NCBI GenBank assembly: GCA_963732365.1 | Contig: CAVSZC010000005.1 | Span: 930,001 to 994,000, forward strand | Length of the DNA stretch: 64,000 nt | Reading direction: 5' to 3' | Origin: SR-FBR-E99 sp963732365 | GTDB lineage: Bacteria > Bacteroidota > Bacteroidia > Bacteroidales > VadinHA17 | Part shown: positions 18,301 to 26,422 of the stretch, one piece after another | Layout of the letters: every line of letters begins with the position of its first letter | Position numbering within the stretch: position 1 is the stretch's first letter | Position numbers and translations under genes: made by a program | Notes under the pieces: generated by a model | Databases searched by the model: none | Told to the model about the DNA's origin: nothing | The model's input: only the letters and a program-made list of their open reading frames with translations

Positions 18301-18470
18301 GTATAGGCACATTATGGTTCAACATGGCAGTGATCTGGGTGCTCAACCTGCTTCTCTTCGTGACACTCTATCTGAACCTGCTGAAACGGCTTCTGAATTT
18401 GACCGAACGGATAAAAATACCTGGATTTGGACCTGACAGACTGGTACCTCCATGGGAGACAGTAAAGTAA
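15348..18470 (+). CDS. ABC transporter fusion: helical N-domain + ATPase + ABC-2 membrane domain
   Basis: This 1040-residue half-transporter has the ATPase before the membrane domain, as in ABCG/White types. Residues ~1-145 are helical with a TerB-like acidic segment (YEDGSISEQES, ~111-121). About 160-270 is a beta-rich, perhaps FHA-like, region. The ATPase follows: Walker A GGSGVGKST (~293-301), signature ISGGQRKRLN (~398-407) and Walker B VLFADEPT (~418-425). A CPTC pair is near 505, a first group of membrane helices lies at ~600-780, and a last one is near 1000-1022. An in-frame TTG at 15327 lies in the terminator hairpin, so ATG 15348 is used. It overlaps rsmA by 19 nt. The substrate is unknown. 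Confidence 0.88.
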   Translation: MRESVLHALIHIFAIISTVNPGGVTSRGKKILRSYLRRYLNQELEAEYFKLYENNLHFYERELKSVDEGELSDENSLITFQITNICRQIKKGLFIEERMIVFLQLLEFVYEDGSISEQESSIVDIVARTFNISQEETTNASAFMLGMRFDKVNPDRLLAIEGDDNIGGPASRYANYHEWHHMVVRGLKGTIYVLYIESSGHLLFMYEGNAALHFKGRNVVPLRPYLLDPGVNIRGAGMSPLYYTAIYRKFIKGQFSEDILFEGQNIEFHFKGSDNGVQPLSFSVKSGNLVGIMGGSGVGKSTLLNILNGKLTPESGSVYINGYDLHTEPEALTGLIGYVPQDDLLIEELTVYQNLYYNAKLTFGGYDIKQLDEVVVAVLKQLDLFEIRDLLVGDPLNKKISGGQRKRLNIGLELMREPAVLFADEPTSGLSSHDSEKVMELLKDQATKGRLVYVIIHQPSSNILKMFDRLWVLDKGGYMIYDGDPVEAIVYFKTETSQANAAESECPTCGNVETDEILQIVEAKLVDNSGNKGSERQVSPVEWYHRYRQKMEPAISGRPEMKPLPPSNFKVPDKLKQARTFVKRDLVRKFADRQYLIINLLEPPLLAFILGYFSKYVTDGVYLFSENKNYPVFLFMSVVVALFLGLTVSAEEIFKDRKILEREKYLNISRWSYLQSKITLLFGLSAVQTLMYVVVAQYILDVEGMMWRHWLILFTTSCFGNMTGLNISAGMKSVINIYILIPLILVPQLLLGGAMIRYDDLHETMTRKIYVPVIGDLMTTRWSYEAMAVEQFRSSSYMKPYFNNEVNISRYDWQSAFLIPELKKKSNECFYAWDKPDLSEAYDNNLRKLTWHITKLSEEEGFDSSPVVNLLGKKPYDADKYHFVGNYLDSLQKVIRAKYIHYTRVKDQITDSLTRAMGRDELVRVRETTHNEELADLVLNRLVLKKTYETRSRIIQKSDPVLMEPGSNYGRAHFYAPFKMLGNWRIGTLWFNMAVIWVLNLLLFVTLYLNLLKRLLNLTERIKIPGFGPDRLVPPWETVK

Positions 18471-19240
18471 GAGCAAAAAAACACTTAGGCCAGCATTTTC
18501 TTAGGGACAAGAGGATTGCAGCATCGATTGTTGATGCACTAAGGGCTGACAGGTGTGATACAGTCATCGAAGTGGGTCCCGGCATGGGGGTACTGACACA
18601 ATTTCTTATTGAGAGACATTTCCCTTCACTCAAGGTCGTCGAGATAGACCGGGAATCAGTTGAATATCTTGAAACTAATCTGACAGGTATCGGAGAGATC
18701 ATCAGCGGTGATTTCCTGGAGATGGACCTTCGTCCGATGGGAGAGACGATTGCCCTGATCGGCAACTTTCCCTACAACATATCGAGCCAGATCTTCTTCA
18801 GGATACTGGAGAACCGTGACAGGGTGACAGAAATTGTATGCATGGTTCAGAGAGAGGTGGCTGAGCGGATATGCTCTGACCCGGGAAGCAGGGTTTATGG
18901 CATCCTGAGTGTCCTTCTGCGGGCGTGGTATGACATAGATTATCTCTTCACGGTGAGTGAGCAGGTCTTCTCTCCCCCGCCAAATGTAAAATCTGCTGTA
19001 ATAAGGCTTGAAAGGAACAAGAGAGAGAAGCTCGATTGCGACGAGAAACTATTCTTCAGCGTGGTAAAGCGTTGCTTCAACCAGCGGCGCAAGATGATAC
19101 GCAATCCTATTAAGATGATGATAAAGCCTGATGCCGGATCAATGCCATTACTGTCCCTGAGGCCGGAGCAGCTTTCGGTCGATCAGTTTGTGGAGCTCAC
19201 CAGGTGGGTTGCAGCCCACAGGCAACAGCAGGATCCCTGA
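18452..19240 (+). CDS. rsmA: 16S rRNA (adenine1518-N6/adenine1519-N6)-dimethyltransferase
   Basis: This 262-residue RsmA/KsgA dimethylates two adjacent adenines in helix 45 of 16S rRNA during small-subunit maturation. It begins with VRAKKHLGQHFLRD (residues 6-19), diagnostic of the family. The SAM-binding loop is VIEVGPGMGVLT (~41-52), and the catalytic motif NFPYNIS is near 104-110. The C-terminal helical domain includes CFNQRRKMIRNP. The first 19 nt lie inside the ABC gene, suggesting coupled translation. It is convergent with the permease gene 11 bp downstream. Confidence 0.97.
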   Translation: MGDSKVRAKKHLGQHFLRDKRIAASIVDALRADRCDTVIEVGPGMGVLTQFLIERHFPSLKVVEIDRESVEYLETNLTGIGEIISGDFLEMDLRPMGETIALIGNFPYNISSQIFFRILENRDRVTEIVCMVQREVAERICSDPGSRVYGILSVLLRAWYDIDYLFTVSEQVFSPPPNVKSAVIRLERNKREKLDCDEKLFFSVVKRCFNQRRKMIRNPIKMMIKPDAGSMPLLSLRPEQLSVDQFVELTRWVAAHRQQQDP

Positions 19241-19251
19241 AAGAGCGACTG

Positions 19252-20499
19252 TCAGAATGAATAGCCTATTGCTTCAACAGGATTCATCTTTGAGGCTGTA
19301 GAAGCCGGTGCAAAGCCTGCAACTATTCCAATTACCCCTGAGATGGTTATCGCCAGGATTATGTTTCCCGCCGTTAGAAACATCTCAAGGTTATAGAGAT
19401 AATTGACAAAGAGGGTTGCAATGAAGATGATAATAAGTCCGACAATGCCACCGGTTATCGATAGCAGCACCGATTCAATCAGGAACTGAAGCAGGATAAA
19501 CCTTCTCTTGGCCCCGAGTGCTTTCTGTATTCCTATTATGCTCGTTCTTTCCCTGACAGAAACAAACATGATATTGGCGATACCGAATCCTCCGACGAGG
19601 ATTGAAAAACCGCCGATGATCCACCCGGCAATATTTATACCCGCAAAGACAGGTTCAAGGCTCTGTGTCACCTGGCTGGCCTGGTTGACCGAAAAGTTGC
19701 TTATCTCCCCCGGACTCAGCCTTCTTGCTGCCCGGAGGATCATGGTTACCTCATCCGAGAGCTGCAGAACCGATACTCCTTCTTTGCCTCTTATCATAAT
19801 GTCAGAGTTGAGGTATCGGTTCCGGAAGTTGACGAAGTTACTGATGAAGTTAAGCGGAACAACCATCAGTTCATCCATACCGCTGTCACTGAATCCCCCC
19901 TTCCCCTCCTTTTTGAAGGTACCGATGATCACTACCCTGTACCCGCTGATCGATATCTCCTTCCCCATAGGCTCGGCCTTATCAAATAGCCTCTGCGCAA
20001 CTTCTGCACCTATGATTGCCACCGGCTTGCCGGCAGCAGACTCAGACAGCGTAAAGTAGCGCCCTTTATCCAGTTCAAACGATCTCACCTTGTCAAAGTC
20101 ATGGGTCACGCCCGAGATATATGTGTCATTCACTGAATTACTGCGGTACTTGACAGTACGCGGAGCAAAAACCGTAAAGCAAACCGCCTCGGTTGAAACA
20201 GACCTTCTCTGAATCGCCTCAAAATCTTCGGGTGACGGAGCAGGCCATCTGATCATGTCCCACCACTTCATGTCAGGCGAAGGAGTCCAGGGCATCTTCT
20301 CAACATAGATAGTATTATCACCGAGTGATTCAATCCCTGTTCTGATCCCGTTTTCCATCCAGTCAAACACAGTGAAGACAGAAATTATGGAAACAATGCC
20401 GATAGTGATGCCGAAGAGTGACAGAAATGTCCGCAACTTATTGACTGACACTGAACTATAAGCAAACAGAAAACTCTCTTTCAACAATCTGATCCACAT
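19252..20499 (-). CDS. MacB/FtsX-type ABC transporter permease
   Basis: This 415-residue permease has a MacB-like periplasmic core domain between TM1 (FLSLFGITIGIVSIISVFTV region, ~residues 20-45) and three C-terminal helices. The C-terminal part has the FtsX signature MFVSVRERTSIIGIQKALGAKRR followed by LLQFLIESVLLS. Such proteins act with a LolD/MacB-type ATPase in lipoprotein or peptide export, but no cognate ATPase is adjacent. The start is placed at ATG 20499 rather than the TTG at 20523, because a perfect -7 promoter element (20521-20528) overlaps the TTG. Confidence 0.9.
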   Translation of the reverse strand: MWIRLLKESFLFAYSSVSVNKLRTFLSLFGITIGIVSIISVFTVFDWMENGIRTGIESLGDNTIYVEKMPWTPSPDMKWWDMIRWPAPSPEDFEAIQRRSVSTEAVCFTVFAPRTVKYRSNSVNDTYISGVTHDFDKVRSFELDKGRYFTLSESAAGKPVAIIGAEVAQRLFDKAEPMGKEISISGYRVVIIGTFKKEGKGGFSDSGMDELMVVPLNFISNFVNFRNRYLNSDIMIRGKEGVSVLQLSDEVTMILRAARRLSPGEISNFSVNQASQVTQSLEPVFAGINIAGWIIGGFSILVGGFGIANIMFVSVRERTSIIGIQKALGAKRRFILLQFLIESVLLSITGGIVGLIIIFIATLFVNYLYNLEMFLTAGNIILAITISGVIGIVAGFAPASTASKMNPVEAIGYSF

Positions 20500-20520
20500 G
20501 CCAATGAAATTAATCAAGGC

Positions 20521-20528
20521 CAAAGGTA
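20521..20528 (-). promoter_or_regulatory. Candidate permease -7 element (TACCTTTG on minus strand)
   Basis: The plus strand CAAAGGTA reads TACCTTTG toward the permease gene. It predicts a transcription start about 15 nt before the ATG at 20499, and therefore argues against initiation at 20523. Confidence 0.45.
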
Positions 20529-20662
20529 ATCAAATAAGAAACATCATAAACTCCCCGATAATTCACGAATTCAAATAATTAATAAAACATTGCTTGTCAA
20601 AAAAAATATCTATTTTTAACGGATTGCTTCTTCCGGGGTATCTGCAATCTAAGTCGCTGATA

Positions 20663-22186
20663 ATGAGAGATATAAAAATAAAGAGTGCCTTTATTTCAGT
20701 CTATTATAAAGATGGGCTGGAGCCAATCGTTAAGAAGCTGAAGGCTCTTGGTGTCAGCATTGTCTCGACCGGAGGATCATACGATTTTATTACCGGGGCA
20801 GGAGTGGAGGCTGTCAGGGTTGAGGATATAACCACTTATCCCTCGATTCTGGGAGGCCGGGTCAAGACACTTCATCCCGGCATATTCGGAGGGATCCTTG
20901 CGAGAAGGGATAATGAGACAGATATGAAGCAGGTTGCCGAATACAATATCCGGCTTTTTGATCTGGTTATTGTTGATCTGTACCCCTTTGAGGAGACAGT
21001 AGCTTCGGGAGCTGCCGATCAGGAAATAATTGAAAAGATTGATATCGGGGGCGTTTCGCTTATCAGGGCAGGGGCCAAGAATCATGCTGATGTGCTGATA
21101 GTCTCTTCCAGGCTGCAGTATGAGCCCCTTATGCAGATACTGGACAGGAACGACGGAGTTGTCAGGGGAGAGGAATTGTACAGGTTTGCCATTGAGGCCT
21201 TTGACCTCACCTCACATTATGATACGGCCATTTTCAACTGGTTCAACCGACATGATCAGGTCACTTCGTTCAAGAGGAGCATTCTGACGGGAGAGTCTCT
21301 GCGCTACGGAGAGAACCCTCATCAGAAGGGGCTGTTTTTCGGTAACCTGAATGACATCTTCGATCAGCTTCACGGCAAGGGAATATCCTATAATAACCTT
21401 CTCGATATTGACGCAGCAATAGCACTTATCGATGAGTTTGATGAGACTACCTGCGCAATTCTGAAGCACAACAATGCCTGCGGCATAGCATCACGCAGCA
21501 CTGTCAGGGAATCGTGGGATGCTGCCCTGGCATGCGATCCGGTATCTGCCTATGGCGGGGTTGCTGTGACAAACAGGGAGATTGACACTGAGGCAGCGAC
21601 AGAGATGGACAAGATCTTCCTCGAGGTTGTGATGGCACCCTCATATACAGAGAAGGCAGTTGAGATACTCAGGCAGAAAAAGAACAGAATAATACTTCTT
21701 CGCAAACAGTCAGAGGCTGACAGAGTGACGTTCAGGTCGATGCTGGGAGGAGTGCTGTGGCAGGAGCGCGACAGGGCCAATGAGTCGGCTGCAGATATGA
21801 AGCCTGTCACCGTCAGGCATCCCTCTGAAGATGAGTATCATGATCTGGTGTTTGCCAACAGAATAGTAAAGCACAGCAGGTCAAACGCTATCGTCCTTGC
21901 AAGGGGAAAACAGCTTTGCGCGAGTGGTATAGGCCAGACCTCAAGGATCGACTCCCTGCGTCAGGCAATAGAGAAGGCGCACAGCTTCGGGTTGTCGATC
22001 GAGGGGGCAGTGATGGCCTCTGACGCTTTCTTTCCATTCCCTGATTCAGTCACAACAGCCCATGAGGCAGGCATCACTGCTGTGGTCCAGCCGGGAGGCT
22101 CTGTGCGTGATCAGGAATCTATAGACTACTGCAATAAAAATAATGTTGCTATGGTTTTTACAGGTATAAGACATTTTAAACATTAA
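20663..22186 (+). CDS. purH: Bifunctional AICAR formyltransferase / IMP cyclohydrolase
   Basis: This 507-residue enzyme carries out the last two steps of IMP synthesis. The N-terminal MGS-like IMP cyclohydrolase domain (residues 1-~195) contains VSTGGSYDFI and LGGRVKTLHPGIFGGIL. The AICAR transformylase domain includes ESLRYGENPHQ (~213-223) and the catalytic KHNNACG near residues 267-273. A TTG at 20594 extends the frame by 23 residues, but ATG 20663 (MRDIKIKSAFISVY) fits the family start. mreB follows 31 bp later, as in other Bacteroidetes where purH leads into the mre operon. Confidence 0.97.
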   Translation: MRDIKIKSAFISVYYKDGLEPIVKKLKALGVSIVSTGGSYDFITGAGVEAVRVEDITTYPSILGGRVKTLHPGIFGGILARRDNETDMKQVAEYNIRLFDLVIVDLYPFEETVASGAADQEIIEKIDIGGVSLIRAGAKNHADVLIVSSRLQYEPLMQILDRNDGVVRGEELYRFAIEAFDLTSHYDTAIFNWFNRHDQVTSFKRSILTGESLRYGENPHQKGLFFGNLNDIFDQLHGKGISYNNLLDIDAAIALIDEFDETTCAILKHNNACGIASRSTVRESWDAALACDPVSAYGGVAVTNREIDTEAATEMDKIFLEVVMAPSYTEKAVEILRQKKNRIILLRKQSEADRVTFRSMLGGVLWQERDRANESAADMKPVTVRHPSEDEYHDLVFANRIVKHSRSNAIVLARGKQLCASGIGQTSRIDSLRQAIEKAHSFGLSIEGAVMASDAFFPFPDSVTTAHEAGITAVVQPGGSVRDQESIDYCNKNNVAMVFTGIRHFKH

Positions 22187-22217
22187 TGATTATAAACAGA
22201 ATTAGCAGAACAGATCC

Positions 22218-23240
22218 ATGGGCTTATTTTCATTTCTTTCACAGGAGGTTGCGATAGACCTCGGCACAGCCAATACAAGCATAATTGCCAATGATAAACT
22301 TGTTGTTGATGAACCATCGATAGTGGCTATCGACCGTAATACGGGCAAAATGATAGCCATAGGGGAGAAGGCTCGCCAGATGCACGGCAGAACGCACGAA
22401 AACATTCGTGTTATAAGGCCGCTGAGAGATGGTGTTATTGCTGACTTCAATGCGGCGGAACTAATGATCCGGGGCATGATAAAGATGATCAACACGGGGC
22501 CAAAATTCTTTTCTCCTTCACTAAAAATGGTCGTTTGTATTCCGTCAGGAAGTACCGAAGTGGAGATAAGGGCTGTACGGGACTCGTCAGAACATGCCGG
22601 AGGCAGGGATGTCTACCTGATATATGAGCCGATGGCTGCTGCAATCGGGATTGGCCTTGATGTCGAGGCACCCGAGGGATGCATGGTGGTTGATATCGGA
22701 GGTGGTACAACGGAAATAGCAGTGATAGCCCTCGGAGGGATAGTATGCAACAAGTCTATCCGTGTTGCTGGAGACGGCTTTACTTCTGATATTCAGTCAT
22801 ATATGAGGCATCAGCATAATATCAAGGTTGGTGAGAAGACTGCAGAGGATATCAAAATAGCCGTTGGCGCAGCCCTGCCGGATATTGATAATCCACCCGC
22901 CGATTATATAGTCCGTGGTCCGAACCTCATGACTTCACTGCCGATTGAAATACCTGTCTCATATCAGGAAATCGCATATTGTCTTGACAAGTCTCTGACC
23001 AAGGTTGAGGCTGCCATACTGCAGGTGCTCGAGCAGACACCTCCGGAGCTCTATGCTGATATTGTTACCAGGGGAGTGTTCCTTGCAGGTGGCGGTGCCC
23101 TTCTCAGGGGGCTCGACAAACGTCTGACCGACAAGATAAATATACCGTTCATAGTGGCCGAGGATCCGCTTCATTGTGTCGTAAGAGGCACAGGGGTTGC
23201 ACTGAAGAACGTGGATAAGTTTCAGTTCCTGATGCGATAA
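22218..23240 (+). CDS. mreB: Rod shape-determining protein MreB
   Basis: This 340-residue bacterial actin polymerises under the inner membrane to guide lateral wall synthesis. The phosphate-1 loop is DLGTANTSI (residues ~14-22), phosphate-2 is VVDIGGGTTEIAV (~157-169) and the adenosine motif is LAGGGALLRG (~287-296). The hydrophobic N-terminal MGLFSFLSQEV could be a membrane-binding segment. It is the first gene of the packed run mreB-mreC-mreD-mrdA-rodA, with gaps of at most 13 bp or overlaps. Confidence 0.97.
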   Translation: MGLFSFLSQEVAIDLGTANTSIIANDKLVVDEPSIVAIDRNTGKMIAIGEKARQMHGRTHENIRVIRPLRDGVIADFNAAELMIRGMIKMINTGPKFFSPSLKMVVCIPSGSTEVEIRAVRDSSEHAGGRDVYLIYEPMAAAIGIGLDVEAPEGCMVVDIGGGTTEIAVIALGGIVCNKSIRVAGDGFTSDIQSYMRHQHNIKVGEKTAEDIKIAVGAALPDIDNPPADYIVRGPNLMTSLPIEIPVSYQEIAYCLDKSLTKVEAAILQVLEQTPPELYADIVTRGVFLAGGGALLRGLDKRLTDKINIPFIVAEDPLHCVVRGTGVALKNVDKFQFLMR

Positions 23241-23253
23241 GAAGATTGCATGA

Positions 23254-24081
23254 ATGAGAAGTCTGCTGAACTTCCTCCTCAGGTTTAAGACCCTGATTTT
23301 GTTCCTGATACTGGAAGCAGTGGCCCTGGTCATGATCTCCTCTTCCCACAACTATCACCAGTATGTGACCTTTGGTGCCGCACGGACTGTCTCAGGATTT
23401 TTTGCAAATAGACTGGAGAACGGACGTTCTTATTTCAGACTGAAACAGATAAATCAGCAGCTTGTAACAGAAAACCAGATACTGCGAAGACAGATAGAAG
23501 AGATGCGACTGTTGCCCCAGGCGGAGTTTGTCACTGTCACCGATACCGTAAGGGGTTCAGGGTACAGTTACCTGTCTGCTACAGTAATAAATAACTCCGT
23601 AAATAAACAGAAGAACTTCATTACCCTTGACAGGGGTTCGCGTCACGGGGTAACCACAGGGATGGGAGTAGCATCCGCAGAAGGTATTGCCGGGGTGATT
23701 GTGGGGGTATCACGTAACTATTCGGTAGCTATGTCACTTCTTAACACAGATTTCCGCCTCAGCGCCAGTATCGCCCGGAATGATTATTTCGGCTCTCTTG
23801 CCTGGGATGGTAAGAACTACAGGTTCGCCCAGTTATCCGAGATACCGCATCATGTGGCTGTTACACCTGGTGATACCCTTGTGAGCAGCGGCTACTCGGC
23901 CATCTTCCCCGAAGGGCTTGTGATCGGAACCCTTACCGGGGATCAGAAAAAGGGAGGCGACTTTGTAACTCTTAAGGTAGAGCTGTCTGCTGATTTCAAA
24001 AAGCTTACCAACGTGTACATCATAAGCAACCTCTCCCGTGACGAGAGAGACACCATTGAAGCGGAGGTTGTCAATGAATAG
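23254..24081 (+). CDS. mreC: Rod shape-determining protein MreC
   Basis: This 275-residue bitopic inner-membrane protein links MreB to periplasmic wall synthases. A single N-terminal membrane segment (~residues 14-32) is followed by a coiled coil (about 55-82, RLKQINQQLVTENQILRR) and a beta-barrel periplasmic domain with ITLDRGSRHGVTTGMGV and DTLVSSGYSAIFPEGLVIG, typical MreC motifs. It starts 13 bp after mreB and overlaps mreD by 8 nt. Confidence 0.96.
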   Translation: MRSLLNFLLRFKTLILFLILEAVALVMISSSHNYHQYVTFGAARTVSGFFANRLENGRSYFRLKQINQQLVTENQILRRQIEEMRLLPQAEFVTVTDTVRGSGYSYLSATVINNSVNKQKNFITLDRGSRHGVTTGMGVASAEGIAGVIVGVSRNYSVAMSLLNTDFRLSASIARNDYFGSLAWDGKNYRFAQLSEIPHHVAVTPGDTLVSSGYSAIFPEGLVIGTLTGDQKKGGDFVTLKVELSADFKKLTNVYIISNLSRDERDTIEAEVVNE

Positions 24082-24577
24082 GGGACTGAACTATATCGCT
24101 TCATTTGTCGGACTGATATTACTTCAGCTGCTTATCTTCAATAATATCCAGCTCAGCGGCTATGTCAACCCTTATATTTATGTGATGTTCATTCTGATAC
24201 TGCCGTTGAACATACCCTCATGGATTCTTCTTCTTATTTCGTTCATGACAGGTTTTGTGGTTGACCTTTTCTCCGGCACATTTGGAGTACATACCTTTGC
24301 CACCGTGATGGCCGGATTTGCCAGACCGTGGGTACTTTCACTCAACGTTGCCCTTGAAGCATCTGATCCCGGCAGCTCTCCTTCGTCACACATCGGCGGC
24401 AGGAGATGGTTCATGATCTATGCAATGACGGTGGTGCTTGTACACCATCTCAGCCTGTTTTACGTCGAAGTATTCAGTTTTACAGGCTTCTTCCGTACTC
24501 TGCTCAGGGTACTGTTCAGTACAGCTGTTACAACTTTCTTTATTTTTATTTTCGATCTTCTCAGACCACGCAAATAG
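24074..24577 (+). CDS. mreD: Rod shape-determining protein MreD
   Basis: This 167-residue protein consists almost entirely of membrane helices (five or six), the last member of the MreBCD shape complex. The start MNRGLNYIASFVGLILLQ at 24074 is preferred over an in-frame ATG at 24038, which lies deeper in mreC. The conserved GFVVDLFSGTFGVHTFATV lies near residues 60-78. It overlaps mreC by 8 nt and is followed by mrdA after 9 bp. The identification rests on the membrane profile, that motif and operon position. Confidence 0.92.
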   Translation: MNRGLNYIASFVGLILLQLLIFNNIQLSGYVNPYIYVMFILILPLNIPSWILLLISFMTGFVVDLFSGTFGVHTFATVMAGFARPWVLSLNVALEASDPGSSPSSHIGGRRWFMIYAMTVVLVHHLSLFYVEVFSFTGFFRTLLRVLFSTAVTTFFIFIFDLLRPRK

Positions 24578-24586
24578 GGAGCAGGA

Positions 24587-26422
24587 ATGAAAGATCGTTT
24601 TGCAAACAGGAAGTATTTCATAATGGCTCTGGCAATAGTTGCGGCTGTCATCCTTATCCTGAGGCTCTTCTATATCCAGATCATTGACAAGACATACCGC
24701 ACCTCTGCCGCCAACAATGTTCTGAGGCACATTACCCAGTACCCGGCCCGTGGTCTTGTCTATGACCGCAACGGAGAGCTGATTGTCTATAACCAGGCAG
24801 CATATGACCTCCTGGTGGTCCCTGTTCAGACCAGTGCCTTTGATACTGCAAGATTCAATGAGATACTGGGTATCAGCATGAAGGACTTTCGTGACCGGAT
24901 GAAGGCAGCTGTCTCATATTCGAGGCGCGCCCCGTCTGTATTTATGAAGATGATCTCTTCTGAAACCTATGGGTTTTTGCAGGAAGAGCTCTACAAATTT
25001 CCCGGGTTTTATGTTCAGGCCAGGACTCTCAGGAAATACACCAGGCCGGTCGGAGCACATCTGCTAGGGTATGTGGGAGAAGTGGATGATAAGCTGATTG
25101 CGCAGGATAAGTATTACAGGTCAGGCGATTATATCGGGGTAAGCGGCATTGAGAAGTCTTACGAGGAGCACCTGCGAGGGAAAAAGGGGGTCGATATATT
25201 CCTGGTAGATGTACACAACAATATAAAAGGGTCCTATGCCGACGGCAGATTTGATACGACGTCTGTGCCGGGCACCAACCTTTGGTCAACCATTGACCTC
25301 GGCCTGCAGGAGTACGGTGAGAGGCTGATGCGCAACAAGACAGGTTCAATAGTGGCTATTGAGCCCTCTACAGGGGAGATACTGGCTCTCGTCTCCTCTC
25401 CCTCATATGACCCCTCGCTGCTTGTCGGCAGGGTCAGATCATCTAATTTTACAAGGTTGCAGGCTGACACTGTCAAGCCGTTGTTTGACAGGGCACTCAT
25501 GGCTTCATATCCGCCAGGGTCAACTTTCAAGATGATGAATGGCCTCATTGGCCTGGAAGAGGGGGTTATACGCCCGACCTCTCTCTTTGGGTGCAGCATG
25601 GGTTACCATGCCGGTTCGCTGACGGTAGGATGTCATTCGCATAACTCTCCGCTTGATCTGCCTGGTGCAGTGATGAACTCATGCAACGCATGGTTCTGCA
25701 ATGCTTTCAGGAGCATTCTTGAGAACAAGGGATACACTTCCATCCAGGAGGCCTATGACAGGTGGAGAGAGTACCTGGTGGCCTTCGGTTTTGGGAACAA
25801 ACTGGGCATTGACCTTCCCAACGAGTTGTCAGGGTTTATTCCAACCAGGTCATATTACGACAGGTATTATGGCAAAGACAGGTGGAAGGCCCTGACAGTG
25901 ATTTCACTTGCCATCGGACAGGGAGAGATTGGGGCAACACCCCTGCAAATGGCCAATATGGCGACGGTCATAGCCAACAGAGGGTCATTTTATATACCTC
26001 ACATTGTCAAAAAGATAGGTGAAGACGGAGGTCCGTCATCTGTCTTTTCGCAGAAGTACACCACGGGCATCTCAGCTGAGAATTTTGAACCCATCATCGA
26101 GGGAATGGAGGGGGCTGTCAACGGTGGTCCCGGGGCCACCGCCCGCGGTGCCAGGCTCGACAGTATTATCATTTGCGGTAAGACCGGAACGGCACAGAAC
26201 CCACACGGTAAGGACCATTCAATTTTCGTGGCCTTCGCCCCCAAGGACAATCCTCAGATCGCCATCGCGGTCTACGTAGAGAATGCAGGCTTCGGATCTA
26301 CATTCGCAGCGCCTATTGCCAGCCTGATGATTGAGGAATATCTTACCGGCAAGATAAAGAGACAATACCTTGAAGATTACGTCCTGAAAGTAGTGATAGC
26401 CCCTGATGGAAAAGAACAGTAA
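24587..26422 (+). CDS. mrdA: Penicillin-binding protein 2 (peptidoglycan transpeptidase)
   Basis: This 611-residue class B PBP cross-links peptidoglycan during elongation together with RodA. It has an N-terminal membrane anchor (~residues 9-28), a dimerisation/pedestal domain beginning at RGLVYDRNGELIVYN (~46-60), and a transpeptidase domain with active-site STFK (~311-314, in YPPGSTFKMM), SCN (~364-366) and KTGTAQNP (~534-541). The stop overlaps the rodA start by 17 nt. The length is usual for PBP2. Confidence 0.96.
   Translation: MKDRFANRKYFIMALAIVAAVILILRLFYIQIIDKTYRTSAANNVLRHITQYPARGLVYDRNGELIVYNQAAYDLLVVPVQTSAFDTARFNEILGISMKDFRDRMKAAVSYSRRAPSVFMKMISSETYGFLQEELYKFPGFYVQARTLRKYTRPVGAHLLGYVGEVDDKLIAQDKYYRSGDYIGVSGIEKSYEEHLRGKKGVDIFLVDVHNNIKGSYADGRFDTTSVPGTNLWSTIDLGLQEYGERLMRNKTGSIVAIEPSTGEILALVSSPSYDPSLLVGRVRSSNFTRLQADTVKPLFDRALMASYPPGSTFKMMNGLIGLEEGVIRPTSLFGCSMGYHAGSLTVGCHSHNSPLDLPGAVMNSCNAWFCNAFRSILENKGYTSIQEAYDRWREYLVAFGFGNKLGIDLPNELSGFIPTRSYYDRYYGKDRWKALTVISLAIGQGEIGATPLQMANMATVIANRGSFYIPHIVKKIGEDGGPSSVFSQKYTTGISAENFEPIIEGMEGAVNGGPGATARGARLDSIIICGKTGTAQNPHGKDHSIFVAFAPKDNPQIAIAVYVENAGFGSTFAAPIASLMIEEYLTGKIKRQYLEDYVLKVVIAPDGKEQ

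Noticed and set aside
20594..20662. TTG-initiated extension of purH
   Set aside because: The added 23 residues do not match the family start; ATG 20663 aligns with the normal N-terminus.
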